Origin: Fratercula arctica
Lineage: Eukaryota; Chordata; Aves; Charadriiformes; Alcidae
Reading direction: 5' to 3'
Length of the DNA stretch: 64,000 nucleotides
NCBI GenBank assembly: GCA_947846985.1
Contig: CANTUZ010000026.1
Span: forward strand, 55,720,730 to 55,784,729
Every line of letters starts with the position of its first letter. The first letter of the stretch is position 1. Both the position numbers and the translations under genes were made by a program. The notes under the pieces were generated by a model. It made no database searches and had not been told where the DNA came from. It saw nothing but the letters and a program-made list of their open reading frames with translations. Of the stretch, positions 1 to 14,600 are shown one piece after another.

Positions 1-3000
1 ATGGTTAAGAGAAAGACCAATTTTCAGTACTGAACATAAATTGAGCTAAACTTTAACAGGGAATAAAATGTGATGCCAAGCAAAACCTGCATTGTAGAGA
101 AATGCCTGCTGACTCATTTTTGCTTCCTTACCTGACCATCAAATTCCCTTCCTTCAAAGAAACTTTTTTTCTAGGTGGGAGAGAGTGCTGTCCAACATAT
201 ATAAACTCCATTCTTACACCCCTTATAACTAGAGTCAACAGCAGGGAAATAAGCATTCATTCTCTTTGCTTATCCCAGCAGCATTGACTTCCTTGTTTCC
301 TCCTCCTGAATTACAATTGTTCTAACACAGAAGAGTTTTAATAAAATAAATCTTTAAGCATCTTTTCTAAAGTCACTTCAGAGAGCTTAATCCCATCCAA
401 AGAAACCTTGGCCAAACTCGATCTAGTAGAGAGACTGGCTTGCTTCAGCTTAACAAAATAAAGTCTGAAAGCTGATATACATAGTCTTATACACTTGAGG
501 CAACCTCAAGGAAATAGGAAATGTTACTGATGCCAAAGGATAACATTGGCTCAATACCAAACAGACATAAAACAGCACAGGTATTGAAAGAAAATTTCTA
601 AGCAATGATATAATTAATTGTGAAATAGAATTTGAATACAAGTAGAAGTGAACACTTATTTTAATAAAGAGCTTACCAAGTTCATGCAAAGTATCATAAA
701 TTATACAATTAATGTCATAATGTATGACAGCTTATAAAAGTAGAAGACGGGATATAGTTATCGAGAAAACTGATTTCTAGCGTCTGTTTGTAAATCATTT
801 CAGGATTCATGTCTCCTTTATGGAAAAGCAGGAAAGAGATGCTGCATTACCATTCATATCTTTCCAAAAGCTTCAGGACACTATGCATTATTTAAATAGC
901 TAATTACTTCAAATTTGAAATGAATCTGCAAGTACATTAGGAAGATTTTGCATACACTTTAAATGTTAAATTTTAAATGTGTTGCAACCCTTGAAGTAAA
1001 ATGTATCTGCAGATTAGTAGAGAAGTACTGCCAAGGCCTTTGCTTGGAGAGGAAATAAGGAGCTATGCTGTGCCATACTTCTGAAATTTCATAGATCACT
1101 GTTAATAGAGACTTTGAGCAATGTCAGCCAGCAAGACCAAGTTAATAATTTGCTGAATATTCTCTTTCACTGGAGTAATCATGCTAATATCTTAGAGCGG
1201 AATCCATTTTGGAGCTACTGATGGCTACTAGCCATCAATGCTGGCTCTTGTACTTTCACTGTAATCAAAAGACTGCAGAAAAAAAGCTTGGAAGAGGGCA
1301 GGCATGAAGTTTATTCACTTAGGAGCCCAGCAAAATCTATGAACATCACATAATACAAAGTCTTTGTACTCGTACTTAAGGAAAAAAGACAACTTCCTTT
1401 TCTAACAAATGTTCTTTCCAGACAACAGGTTACTAAACCAAACTGGATGCAGAACAGGTTTCAAAAAATTCTACTGCAAAAGAGTCTTCAAGAGCTGTTG
1501 CAGATGTGAGTGGGAGGCAGAAAGATCAAATGAAAAAACTAACACAGCAAGCTAAACCAAGAGTCTATATGCTACCACAGAGACTTGCCAAAAGTTCTGT
1601 TCAGAATCTACGAAATAAAAGGCCACAATGTGGCCTCCAACTATTAGAAATATACCATTTATTTCAAATTTAGTGTTAAATAAACAAATGAAGTACTTAA
1701 GGTAATTACTATGGTTTTAATCTATGTTCATTAGAAGGGCTGTATAGTACTCTAACCTTGAGAACACTGCCCACCTAATATCTTCACAGAGCTTTAAAAC
1801 TTGCATTAGCTGTATCTTTCTCATGCTGCCAGTACATATAGTGCTTTTTAGTTAATGAAACTTAAAGAGAGATAACAACTTGGCAAATTATTTCACCTAT
1901 TTGAAAAATAATAATGGATTGCATAACATATTTGAAATCCTTCCACTTATTTGTGCGAACATGTTTCTCTTCCAGTCTTAACATGAAAAATACTTACTAC
2001 TTTTCTTTAAGTACCTAGCTGTCAAACTGATTAATTTTATAATTTTAATTTTTCTTGATAAGGTACATTACTTTTCTCTTTAGCCAGCTAGCAAAAAAAA
2101 CCCCACTAAACAAAACCAAAAAAACCCCGCAGACTCACAGAGCAAAGAGTTTAGGCATGCGAGCTCCTGGGAAGTATGCACATAAATTAATAAATAGAAA
2201 AGTTATATAGTTAATGAATAGTTAATGATGGTACAAATATAGTATATAAACAGTTAATGATGGTATAAATAACTTTATTTGCAAAATTTAAAACTTCTTA
2301 AACTTTACAGTCGCTTGGTAAGGATTTAAAAATGAGACTTTGTTTTAGAAAACGAAGTATATCAATCTATCATTCTTGCTTCAAGATACTGAACAGGATA
2401 AAATGGGCAAAACAAAATGTCATGCTCTAACTGTGCAGTTCAAGGACAGAAAAGGGGAACAATTAGCATCTGAGGCTGCAAACACAGCAAAAGTTGGCAA
2501 GTGTTGGAGAGAAGTAAGATGACTTTGGGGAAATCATGTTAGCCTAGCAGTGAAAAAACCCCACAGTTTGTAAAAGCTAGGCCCTTCCTATGTTTTGATT
2601 TTCCTTATGGTCTTTGATTATTTGTTACCCTGTAATTTTTTGTTTATTTGATTATAAATTTAAAAAACAAACAAATAATAATTAAAAAAAACAACAAAAA
2701 ACCCCAACAAACAAACAAACAAACAAGAAAGAAACAGAGAGATAAAGGTATTGCTACTCTGGTTTCACATCACAGCCAGTGGTGGTCAGTGGGACATCAA
2801 GCCATGCCCTCTTTAATTCAACAACACTCTCCTTGATGAGGCATGCATGGATAGTGCTGTAGGATCTATGACCCACTGCTACATTACTTGAACATGCTTC
2901 TGAAAATTTTCAGGAGAAAAAAAAAAAAATCCAATGTCTTATGAACACTGACCTTTTCCATTCTTGGGTCAGCAACTTGAGATATTAATGCAAATTGTTA

Positions 3001-4522
3001 TTCTGCTGGAAAACAAGACTGATTTGCATTGTCTTCGAATTATAAGAACTGCTTAAGGAGGAGGTTATTCTGGAAAATCATAAAATGAGGACTTGGATTA
3101 GAAAAGAATTTTCAGATTAATTAATTTGAATTATTCACACCATTTACTAAGATTTGAATTATTCACACCATTTCCTAAGAGAAAAGGAAATAAAACCCTG
3201 ATTAATTTTTTGAAATCACAAAATGAAATTATGATAGAGGCAAAGGGAGAATGTTCAAAGAGATAACAATTGCATCCAGCTTTTGTACATTTTCACAAAT
3301 CTCTTTGTGTTCTCCTGAACATTTTGTTAAATTAAAGGAGGTTACAGTTCTTTTTGCTCAAAGTTATGTAAGTACTTGGAAGCTATTTATTTTTATTTAG
3401 TATCCAAAATAACAGCTGTTTATGATCATAAGTAACTGTGTAAAGTCATTTATTAAAATGCTTAATCAGGTAAGATAATATATGATGTAACATTTAGGAT
3501 TTATTATTGAAACACAATAGGAAAACCTGCAGCTCATAAATGGATGGAAGTTGCCAGCATTAGCAAGATGAATTCTAGTTCATACTGGACTATGTTTGTT
3601 CCATATTCACTTTGACGCATTTAGCACAAGCATTTGAAGATAGAAAGTCAGTTAGGTGTGCTATGCAACAGGGTATATCCATCCTGTCTATATTATTTTC
3701 TACATCTTGAATTCATTCCAATGAATTTTAGACATTTAGCTTAGCCTAAACATCTTTTGGGCTCTCTCTGTCATCAATGGGTAGATAAGGAAACATATCA
3801 GAAAACAGCCAGTTAATTATCAGTTAACAGCCAGTTATTTCAGTTAACCTGAGTCAGCTATACTTGGTAATTACAGCAGGTTCAGCATACTTCATACTTG
3901 ATACCATGCAGATAGACCACCACATCATTGGACTGCCAAGGGAAAAGAAGTATTTTCAAGTTAGGGCTAACACAGAGAAGAATGTCACTTGAACAAAACT
4001 AGCTTTGTTGTCTGGAATAGCTTCCTAATTGGAACAAAAGGCATTTGTCCTTTGAGCTGCTAACCTAGACAAGACCCCTTCCAAATTTTAAAATGTGGTT
4101 TAGATGGTCTCAAAACCAGCACATTCCATGAGCCAAAACAGCACTAAAACATCAACTACAAAACCTCAGACCTCTGATATACTTATGTGCCAAGAAACAA
4201 AATTTTGAAAATTCTGAAAAGACATTGAACAGTAGTCCTGGTTTTCTGAATTTACATTGTGAAACTTTGAAAGAATATTTTTTCACCAAATTATACCGAT
4301 CCAGGTTGAAATATTTTCTTTTAACACTTTAACATGTTCCTGATTCATGCCATTTGTGCTTTTTTACAGTCTGCAGATCACCAAATATTTTAAGAACCTC
4401 ACATAAAAAGAAGGGCAGAGGGACAGGTTCAGAACAGTTTTATTACTCTTTTAACACGATCACATTAAGAACAATAAATGTACATATCACAGACGAATAG
4501 CCATCATTTTGGTTCCACTTAC
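1..4522 (-). other. Intron 4 of copy A (partial)
   Basis: AT-rich non-coding sequence. It holds an A-rich (CAAA)n tract near 2660-2730, a 28-bp tandem duplication at 3124-3179, and a smaller duplication around the AGTTAATGATGGTA words at about 2219-2265. No exon recognised. Confidence 0.7.
3124..3179. repeat. 28-bp tandem duplication
   Basis: Two adjacent copies of a unit starting ATTTGAATTATTCACACC, differing at one base (TTTACT against TTTCCT). Confidence 0.85.
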
Positions 4523-4647
4523 CACAGGCTGGCTGCAAAGGTAACGGCAAAGTTCTCCAATGTACTGGATGACAGTCACATTGTACTTTTTGCAGTCACT
4601 CCAAAACTGACTAGCTGAGAACTTCTTTTTTAACACACAGGTTGCAC
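4523..4647 (-). CDS. SLC27A6: Copy A exon 4
   Basis: Acceptor GCCATAAAG after a pyrimidine-rich stretch; donor GTAAGT after CCTGTG; 125 nt. It encodes [20 protein letters not shown] and [11 protein letters not shown]. The next exon is outside the window. Confidence 0.9.
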
Positions 4648-7600
4648 CTTTATGGCAACAGCAGAAAAGGAAATTAAGCATTTTCTCTATATGGCAGCTT
4701 AGCTAGCTGTGTTCACTATTTCTAAAAAAATAGAACATAGGAGGAACTAAGAGCAGCCTCATTCAGAGAACTATATGGTATTTAAGTTGCTTTATTAGAA
4801 GATGTGTGTTCAAACCTAGTAGACAAATAAGGGAGATGAACCCAGCCTCCTCCTTGGTGAGACAGTAAAGAGGTTAAAAGCAAGAAGACACCTTCTCTTT
4901 GTTGGTGTTGTAACATTATTCAAAAGAGTTTAACTGAAAACATCCAGAAAAGTCAGCCTGAATTAGCAAATCATTTGGGTATCACTGAAACCTCATTTTT
5001 CAACAAAGCAAGTATTCATCGATGCAAATTCACACAGAATTAATCCATAATCCAATGATCTTTCCCTTGCTCTGACTTGTCCCTGATGCTTCAGGAAACA
5101 GGAGGTATTTGCCATCAAGTTCCAAATAAATCTTTTATAAGAGTCATTAAGGACATCTACATTGTCTCAGTAAAATATGTATTTTACTGTCCATGCCAAA
5201 ACAGCAAAATGGAAAAAAAGTTATATATCATCTAATGATCTATGACAAAGCTGAATGTTTACTATAAATGTATTTGTCAGTCTTTTTCAGTTCACCAAAA
5301 TATATTTTAGTTCTATTCCACCATACAATGCTTAGTCTGTACATATACTAATGCACTATACACATTGCCAAAATATTACATCCTTAAATTCCTTTTAACC
5401 TAAATATAAAATAAAGTAAAAACATTTGTGACACCAATGACTGTAACTACTTCTTCGCCAGTACCACAAAGATAGCTTGTAAGAGCTCCTTCGCTATTAC
5501 AAGACCCCACATCCCCAAAACCAGAACAGCCAAAAAGACTATTCATTTCATTTCAGCAAAGCATTAGCTTCCCTAATGGCAGTGAAGCTAGGTGTGTTTG
5601 ATACATTTTTATACTAATTAATGCTCTATTAGCAACACAATTAAATGAAACAAGCCCTACCCAATTCTATGCATCCACCGATGCCAAGAAGAGATGCTGC
5701 ACTGTGATAAAGCGGCAGAGTAATATAAACGATGTCTTCTGCAGTAGCACCAAAAGCCCACAGTCCAGCAGCTCCTTTAAGAACCTGCATGTGACTGATG
5801 ACTGCGGCCTTTGGAAGACCTGTAACGAAAACACAAAACCATGCATAAAGCTTCTCTTAAAGAAAACTCAATTATTTTTTTTTCCATGTGTAAGAAAATA
5901 GAAGAATCTATTCTTTCGTCCCTAAGCAAATTTTCAGCCATCTGTTTAGATGGCTGTTAATAGACAACTGGCTGTTTAATACAGTATTGCATGTTTGTTC
6001 TGTACACATAAAGATACATAAGACAGTTTGTAACCTTCTCTGTTAGTTATTTAATCTGATGTCAAGCAAATAGGTGGAAAGATGGTTAGCACTCTATGAA
6101 ATTATCTAGAGGCAACATAGGGCCAAAAGCATTTCCTGTACACATGGACCCTTTAACATAAAGGGGCATCACACTAGATCTCTTTCAGGCAAGAGTCATA
6201 GTAACTGTAACATAATTAAGAAAGGTATGGAATCTACATGAAGTAGATCACGTAGCGGGTGCTTATCTAAGATGTGTACATGTAAGTCTACCTATTTGTT
6301 TTAGAACGCTATGAAGACTAGGAAGAATTTAAATTAAAAAAATCCATCAGAAAGTCCCCTCCAGTTAAGTTCTTCTTAATGAGTTTCTTCAGGTTCAGCG
6401 CAGTATTTCTGTTCAGCAACACAGAGACTCACATGCAAGAGCTTCTTGGGCTACTGCTCTGGAACCCATTATTTTGAGTAGGGGATGTGTTCGTGCATCA
6501 TATATGCTCTCACATACACATAAAAATTTCAGCCTGAGTCCTGATTATGAACAGTGAGAACTGTTAACAATCTCAAAAAATTTAATGGTACAGAAAGTTT
6601 TCTCTCCTGTTCTAGCAAAGCTAGTGTTCATTTGAAGACTTAACCAGAGCTGTTAACTGCAAGTGTGATCTATGGAGATGCTAGCTACACATCAAAGCTA
6701 TTCCAAAACCCACCACGCTAAAGAGAAAAGGCAATAAGCCTATGTTGCCAATGAACCACTTACAGCAAGAAGTGCACTACAGAGTCTTGAGGTTTTTCCT
6801 TCTGCTTTTACAGACAGCTGACTAGAGACCATGGAAGATACTTCTTTCTTTTAACTAAGTTTATCAGTCATTGATTTTAGGAGCAACACTATGGTCTTGT
6901 TTTATCAAAAAGTATACAAATGCTCAGTTACTTTAGATTAGAATTAGTTACTCCATAGCCTTCAGACTAACAAACATTGTTATTTTAGCTACATGGTACA
7001 TAAAAGAAATCCAATGTAAATTAATGTAGTACATAGAAGCACTCAAAAATGTTTTAAATTCTACATAACTAAAATTCGAGACTTCACACAGATAATCTGA
7101 ATGTAGTTATCAAGAACAAAATCCTCCCACCTGAAGAATTCTATGGGTTTTTTTTAGCTAAAATGCCTTACTTTTAACCAGCAAGCTCAACTGTATTTAT
7201 ATTAGTAGTATTACAAACACACCTGACCTCTTGACAATATTTATACCTTCCTCATTTTTTTTATTCCAGACTGACATTTCTATTTCCTAATTTTCCCCCT
7301 GAACCTGCAGCAAATAAATTAAATAATTATTTGTATGATGGAACAAAGCCATAAAACACATATTTCTTTTAAATCTTCTTGTGACTAAAACTGTTGTGTT
7401 CAGATGAATGAGAATGCCAATCTGCTTATCTTAACGACATCATGCTGCTTTTCATGTGAGTGATCAGTTTTTTCAAAGTCTTAGCTTCTTAGCTGCTGGA
7501 GCACTGGTAATAAATTCAGCCACCTGTTTCTAAACTAAAAGGCTAGTAACTTAATCCTATTTTCTGTCTCTACAGTGACCTGCATACAACATGACTTAAT

Positions 7601-8583
7601 GAAAAAAAACCAAATGTCTATTCGCTTGTTTGAAGACTGTTTTTTAAAGTTCTACATACAATGTTAGCTATATTAGATACACTGTGGTATGCAATCACAA
7701 AATAATGTTTATTATCATTGTAAATCCACAGAAAAAGCAAAATGTTTTATAAAAACACCTTAACTGTGATGTAACAAGAGGCCGTAGTGCACAATGTGGC
7801 AGGAAAAAAAAAAAGAAGAGAAGCCCATAAATCACTGAATATAAACAGTCACTGACAAGAAACATGCTTATTTTCTACCATAATGCTTCTAGATGAGAAA
7901 TATTCTATTCTACTATGAAAAGATGAATCAAAAAAAATTAGAGTTTTGGAAAAATCAAGTTTCTAGATGAAAACTGAAGGAAAATATAGATTCTTTAGCA
8001 GACCTGTACCTGTTGTTCCTGAAGTAAATATATATAAAACAGTTGACTTGAGGTTGTTGGCAGAGCGTCGATTAAATGGAACAGGGTCTTCAGATGCAGC
8101 CTCTATTTTGTCTAAAAGGGTATGCACACTTGGAAAAGTGGAATCTTTGGTCATTATCCAAACACTAACGTCTTTTTGGAGGTTAGGAAGAATTTCTTCC
8201 AGTGTCCCAAGCAAATCTTAAAAATAAACATAAAGTAATATTACTTACATTATGTCTTCACAAAACTAGTGAATAAAGTATTTTTCCTCTGAAAGTTTTA
8301 CTTCCTATAATAAAAATATGGACATAAATAAATTCAATAAAATAATGATGAACTAGAATGAAAATTCACTGAAAATGGGATATAATGTGGTAAAAATACT
8401 GCTGACCCCACAAGGTCTAATTGTCAACTAGCCCTCAGGGCAAATGGGTGAGCCTTGATTACTAGCTCCTGCTTTCCACCTAGTTTTGGATAACCCTTGA
8501 TCATTGCTGAGACCAGAATGAAGTGTAATTAAGCTTCAGCTTCAAATAAATCATGAAGAAAATCTGTTGAAGATGCAAGGCAA

Positions 8584-8615
<32 letters not shown>

Positions 8616-11600
8616 GTATATATATAGCTGGCAATTACAGTGCAGGTTTCCCTGGATGCCTTCAACAGCAATGTCTCATCAAACAGTATTTTTTTCAAAA
8701 GCACTTAAGTGACTAATTTAAAAACAAACACACAAATAAAAAGCTATATCATGTATGTAGGTACCTGAATTTCACAGAATAGAAATATGATACAGGCCCA
8801 TGGCTTATTCAAACACTGACAAAGAGCCATGTGGCTATTTATGTAGTGCTCTGAGTGTTTTAAATACCTTAAAGAATCTGATTTTGGGTACATCAGACAA
8901 TTTTATTTTCTTATAATCACATGTTCATTCACTGAAAGCCATTCCTCCTATTGGCTTTTACCTGAAGGTACATACAAAATCACTTTTATAAAATAAAAAC
9001 AGCTGAATAACTAAGATCTATTTTGTTTGCTTATTAAGAAAGAAACTGTGTGAGAGAGATGGATTAAACAAGAAGAAAAAATATAAATAGAGGCCAATCC
9101 TTAAGTAATACATTTGGTATTTATGTTTATATTTCTAAGCATTTTTACAATCTGTCACTTTTTCAGAACACTGCACAGGCATTAAAGTACCAATCCAGGA
9201 AAATTCTCAAGAATAGGAATAACATTGCTTTCAACAGAACTATTCATATACTTAAAGACTCATTTACACTTAAGTGCTTTGCTGGATCTCAGCCTATGTA
9301 ATTAATCTTGCAAATGTCCCTGTGGGTATAAATTTATGTTATTATCTCAGTTTTTATAGATGAATAAACAAACAAAGTTGACATGACTCACCAAGAACCT
9401 CATAACGAGGTATTGCCAGAGCCCGCGTTTGAAATCCTGATGTCAACTCCAAGCTCATTTTGCAAATATTAAATGTGGATACCATTAAAAGAATACCCTT
9501 ACATAAATTTTACACCAAAATAACTGAAGATTTTTAATCTTTCAGAAAACTACTTCCCTAATGACAGACTGCTGTATATATTTTAATGAATGACATATTA
9601 GTGCCTATTACTATAACAGAGATACAGCCTACTGTTGCCAACTAAATGTATGTCTTACAAACCTAAAGCCTACTGAGTACAAGTTCTATATATTTTATGA
9701 ATGTTTAGCAAATAGATCTGATGGACCATGACATTAAAATTCTTGTTTTCTACCTTCCTTGCATTGCAGAATGATTTCAGGAAGGAATCACCCAAATACT
9801 AACGAAAATCTAACAGACAGATAGCCCTTTTTTCAATCATTGGAGTACAGTCCCCTTCCACTATACGTAGTAATAGAATGAAAAAATGTGAATAAAAAAT
9901 GACGTTAAGGACAATAGTATTAACTGCAGATCTGATGGACTGCAAATAAAGGTTCACTGGCGTATTAATTTTGTTTTGCTATCATATTATAAAACTAGGG
10001 TATATTTTTCAAGTGATATATATGAAAATTCCACAGTATGCTTTCTAATGAAAAACAGCTATTAGTAAACCAAGTCTTTACTTGGTTTACAGAGTAACAG
10101 AATACAGAGACAGATTTTTTTTAGGTTTTCAGGTTTACAGAGACAGAATAACTATACTCTTACTACCTTCTAATACTGATTTTTGTCTTCCTATTTGCAT
10201 ATATATACATATATGTCTCCTAAATAAACTAATGATAGTTTGGTGTAGGTACAAATTAGGCTGAGAACCTAGCAAAAGAAACACAGGTGTTAGAAATGGC
10301 TGGAGCTCCATTTCTGTCCTCAAAAATAGTAAAAGAACATAGCAGTCTCTGTCATTCTTGATTGGTGCAGTGGCTCCAACTACAGTGCCAGCAAAATGTT
10401 AAGTATTGTTAACTGTTAGAGGAGCCAATAAATTCTGAACAATCCTTAGCTTCCTTTGAACCAGACTCAGCTGTCCATCCTCTGTAGCGTCCCTTCCAAA
10501 TAACAAATGTAACGTACAAATATTAAGAAAAACAGCACGATACAAGTCATCAGGCAAAATTATCCTGAACAAGTGTAATTGTAAATGAAATTTCAACTAT
10601 TGTTTAATTGAAAACTAATCTCTTGCAAAAGGTCTGACAAAAAAACCCCTCAGTGAGTATCACCCTTTTTAAGTACTGCAGATACCAAATGGATCATTGT
10701 GGCATTTCCTTATTTTCCATAGATAAATTATTTCCTTCTTGCATTTCCTTGTTTTGCTTTTTACAGTTTTGAAACTGATGAAGATGAAGCTGTGTTACCT
10801 ACCAACTCCTAACTTCTCTTCAGAAGACATTTTTGTTTAGGACTGCACCACATGAAGAAATTGACAAATATTTATAATTTTTTAGGATTCAGAAGAAGTT
10901 CTAGATAAGATGTGCACCAAGTTCTCCACGTATTTGCGTAACATACAATGCAAGACTGTCGAGAAGAAGAGGACTTACCTCTTCTTTTTCTTTTTCCCTC
11001 TTTTCTTTCCTTCCTTCAAAGGAAGAAAGATGGCAACTATTAATTTCAACTCTACAAACACAATCATTTAAGAGTCAAAAATGAGAGGATGGCATTTAGT
11101 AGATGGAAACATATTTACTCTAAACAAGATTAATTTTCAAATTAAACATACACAATCTTTATTGTTTCTCTAAGCACTCAGAAAACCTACGGTTTTTCTT
11201 GTTGAACAGAGACTTGCTTGGTTTTTTAACTACTATGGAACTATGTATCTATTAGACAATAGAATGTTTCTTCTGTGCTCATGAATCTAGTACTTGGAAG
11301 AATATGTGAACACCTTGTAATTATATGTTATCTTGAAAGAAATTTCTAGTTAGATAGCAGAGAACAGCAGAAACAGTAAGTGATTTCCTGAATAAGAAAG
11401 GGTAATTTAAAACAGCTGCACTCAAGGTGCCAGAAACTGAAAATTACTTCTGGAACACACAGGAGCATGGGGTTTTTGAAGATAACTCTCAGTTGTACTA
11501 ACATATTTCCAAAGAATAATTCTAATGGAAGTCAACTAATTTTTTTGTTCCATGAACAAAGAACTTCTGTGCCAGACATTGTGTAGGACTCATTGGTCTT

Positions 11601-14600
11601 TACATAGCATCTTGTCCATATGTCAGGCAAAAAGAGGTCTCTTGGAGGACCTAAAGTTTGATTATTTATGGAAGTACCTGGTATGTGCACTTTACCATAC
11701 CAGAAAGCAATTACAGTAAAGCAGTTTAATTATTTAAGCTTGTGGTTTGTCTCAAGTAATTGTTTGCTTTTTACACTACGAAAGTATATTCAGGTTTTGG
11801 TTTATTTGTTTTGGAAGAAATGATGGCTTATCTGAAGTTTGGCAATGTAGTCAGCAGTTCTGTGTGCGTTGTTTACATAGTTTGTATATGAATATTCACA
11901 ATTTGCTAACTATTTGGCTTCTACTGGAAAAAAAATATCTGTAATTGGTCAAGATGAATATGCTTCTCCACTTCTTTTTGGCCTTCCCCCCCCACCCCCC
12001 CAGCTATTAAAGCCTTTCATTATTCATCAGAAAGTTTGTGAAACTATTACATTAAATTTAAATGAATACATAACTCAGTTGCATCTTTTGAGAAAGCAAG
12101 GAAAATATGTTTTGAACTACAGTCCTAGGTTTCAAGTTGCACAAAAGGCTTTTTATGTTATTTTCTAGGAAAGAAACAATGCAGCCTCTTGGCAAGGACA
12201 CAGTCCTACACTGATGAAAGGAATACATCAGATTATGAGATCAACTTGTACTGAACACAAAGTTACTCAGAAGGAAACTGTATGAAATGCCTCTTACATA
12301 ACTTTGATGTGCACCCTGGTAGACACACTCAGTAAGCTATGGCAGGTCCAAAATCTTGCCCACACTGTCTGGTCTTAGAAAATAACTTATTTGTACTTGA
12401 TCGCCCAAGTGACTCCTTATGCTCAGCACTTATTCTCACTAAGTAATAATAACAGAAATTACAAGTCAGTTGGAGCTAAGGGTAAATGTTGGTATCTTGA
12501 AATGCCATTGAAAACAGTAAAGGTAGTAAAACAGAAACTGGTTTGGGAATCACAGTTGGCACTGTTTTCTGCTCAAAGGCCGTCTGCGACAGACACAGAC
12601 TGAGTAAAAGCAAGCGATCAAAGAGATATGGTGTCTAACAGAGCACAGTGTCTTCTTCAGGTCTTCTATGGTTTCCTTGCCCTCAATGTTTAGGTCTAAA
12701 TAGCTTTTTATTTCTAATAGTTAAGAAAAATGTTTTTGACAAAATGCTTTTTTCACTTAGTAACTAACATATGAGAGATGATACTGCTACTTGTGCATAA
12801 TACCATATGACCTTAATTCACAAATACCAAAAGACTTTGTTTACTCTCTTTCTCCAGGATGTAGACGCTTCTGTCTGAACTTTACTCCTGCCAGCATAAA
12901 CCCTGGTTCTGAGCTCAGATGGTGAGAAGTTCAAAATACACTCAGCAGCAGCAGAAAGCACTGCTGGTGCCTCAAAGGTAAAGAATCCCAGCCAGGACAA
13001 TGCTATACTTGCACAGCTGGGACATGTAATTCTGTACAGAACTGCCAAATCACAGAATGGCTGCATTTGGAAGGGATTTCTGGAGGTCATCTTGGCCAAA
13101 GACCCCTACTCAAGCAGGCCCACACAGAGGAGGCTGCACACACCGCTGCCCACAAGCTGCGGCAGGTACACTCCCTGAATAGCCTTTGCTGTCACGACTG
13201 ACGTAAACTAATCTCACAGAGTTTAGTAAAGCCATCATTTCACAGTTGAATCCTTGCATCAGAAGTCATGATGGCAACTGGGGATGTCCTGCTAAGAGCT
13301 GAACTCAGATTCTGAGTAGCAACACACTATAAATGCACTGGCAAATTCCATTTGTACCTTTCTGGGGTGTTGCGAGATTGTAAGTGTTGTTTAACAGTAT
13401 TGCTGTTACACACGTACTGTCCAAAAGATAAAACGTAATCCCTTGTTCAAGCAAGACTCCAATGACTAGAAATATTCACTAGAAAGGACACAGTGCCTTA
13501 AAAGGTGCCTTCATTTCAAGCAGTATCTTACTCCTCTGTCAAACCAGTATTTTTTAAATGAATAAGGGTTGCTTAATCTGGTAACAAATGTAGTAAGGAT
13601 GAACGCCTTTTAAATGCTTTTAGATTTAGAATTTAGATTTAGATTGCTTTTAGAGTAAGCTAATGCTGGCAGTCTGATAGAGGGAAGGGCATACAGCTTC
13701 TTTTTTTCTCCTTTACTAGTTCCTTCTTTACTTACATGTTAGTTAACTGCTGTTTCATTAAAAAGGCAGTTTTACACTCCAACTTTTGAATCTCTTTCAA
13801 CACACATTCCCCAGAATGGGAGTGGTGGTAGACAGTGTTTCTGGGAATGGAAGTGTGAGAATGTTACACAACAAATTAAAGCAAGAGCTCAGTGCTCTGG
13901 GAACACTGCAGACAAATGCAAAAATTCTCTCTGCCTCAAAAGGCAAATGGAAATACTGGAAAGGAACACAAAGTCTAAATGTTGGCAAATCAGAGAGTCT
14001 ATATTTGCCTTGCAGCCTGTGGTTGGATAAGAAGGAAAAAAACGAGTTACTAGGTGGTGTTAAATGAATTAAAAGAAAATTGCTGTCATAGAAAAAAAAC
14101 TCAACCTTTTAGAGATACCCATTTCATATAAGAAACAGACAAGAGGGAGAAATTTTGAAGTTTTTATAACATATCTGAGGCTTAAGTTCATAGCATATAT
14201 AAGTCAAAACTAACCCCCTAAAACTTCAGTACTATCAGAAAACTCCTATCTGAAGTTAGAAAAAACAATCAAAATATCAGAGAATTGTCTGACGAGAAGA
14301 AAGTCTGACTGCCAAGTGCTGAATGAAAGACGATACTAATTGAACCAGGTTACCAAACCACAACCTCTGAAAAATCTGCAGGCACAAAACAAAACTGAAG
14401 AGTACAAATTCCACAAATGAGAGTGATCTTTCAAGAGGCAGCATGAAAGACTGAACAAGGTGTGGAAGAAAATGGAACCATAAATAGCACCTAGCCTATT
14501 TGGATAGAGGTATTGCATTTGTAAAAAATAAAAGCATTTTGGAAAAATTACAAGATATACCAAAGGAAATTACAAGATGCAATCATCTCATGCAGAGGAA

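Noticed and set aside
1..4522. Remaining exons 5-10 of copy A
   Set aside because: I looked on the minus strand for the HKVR/GNGIR, STEG and WKGENVAT blocks and found none. These exons are presumed left of the window.
7967..8221. 84-codon plus-strand frame
   Set aside because: It is the antisense shadow of copy A exon 2.
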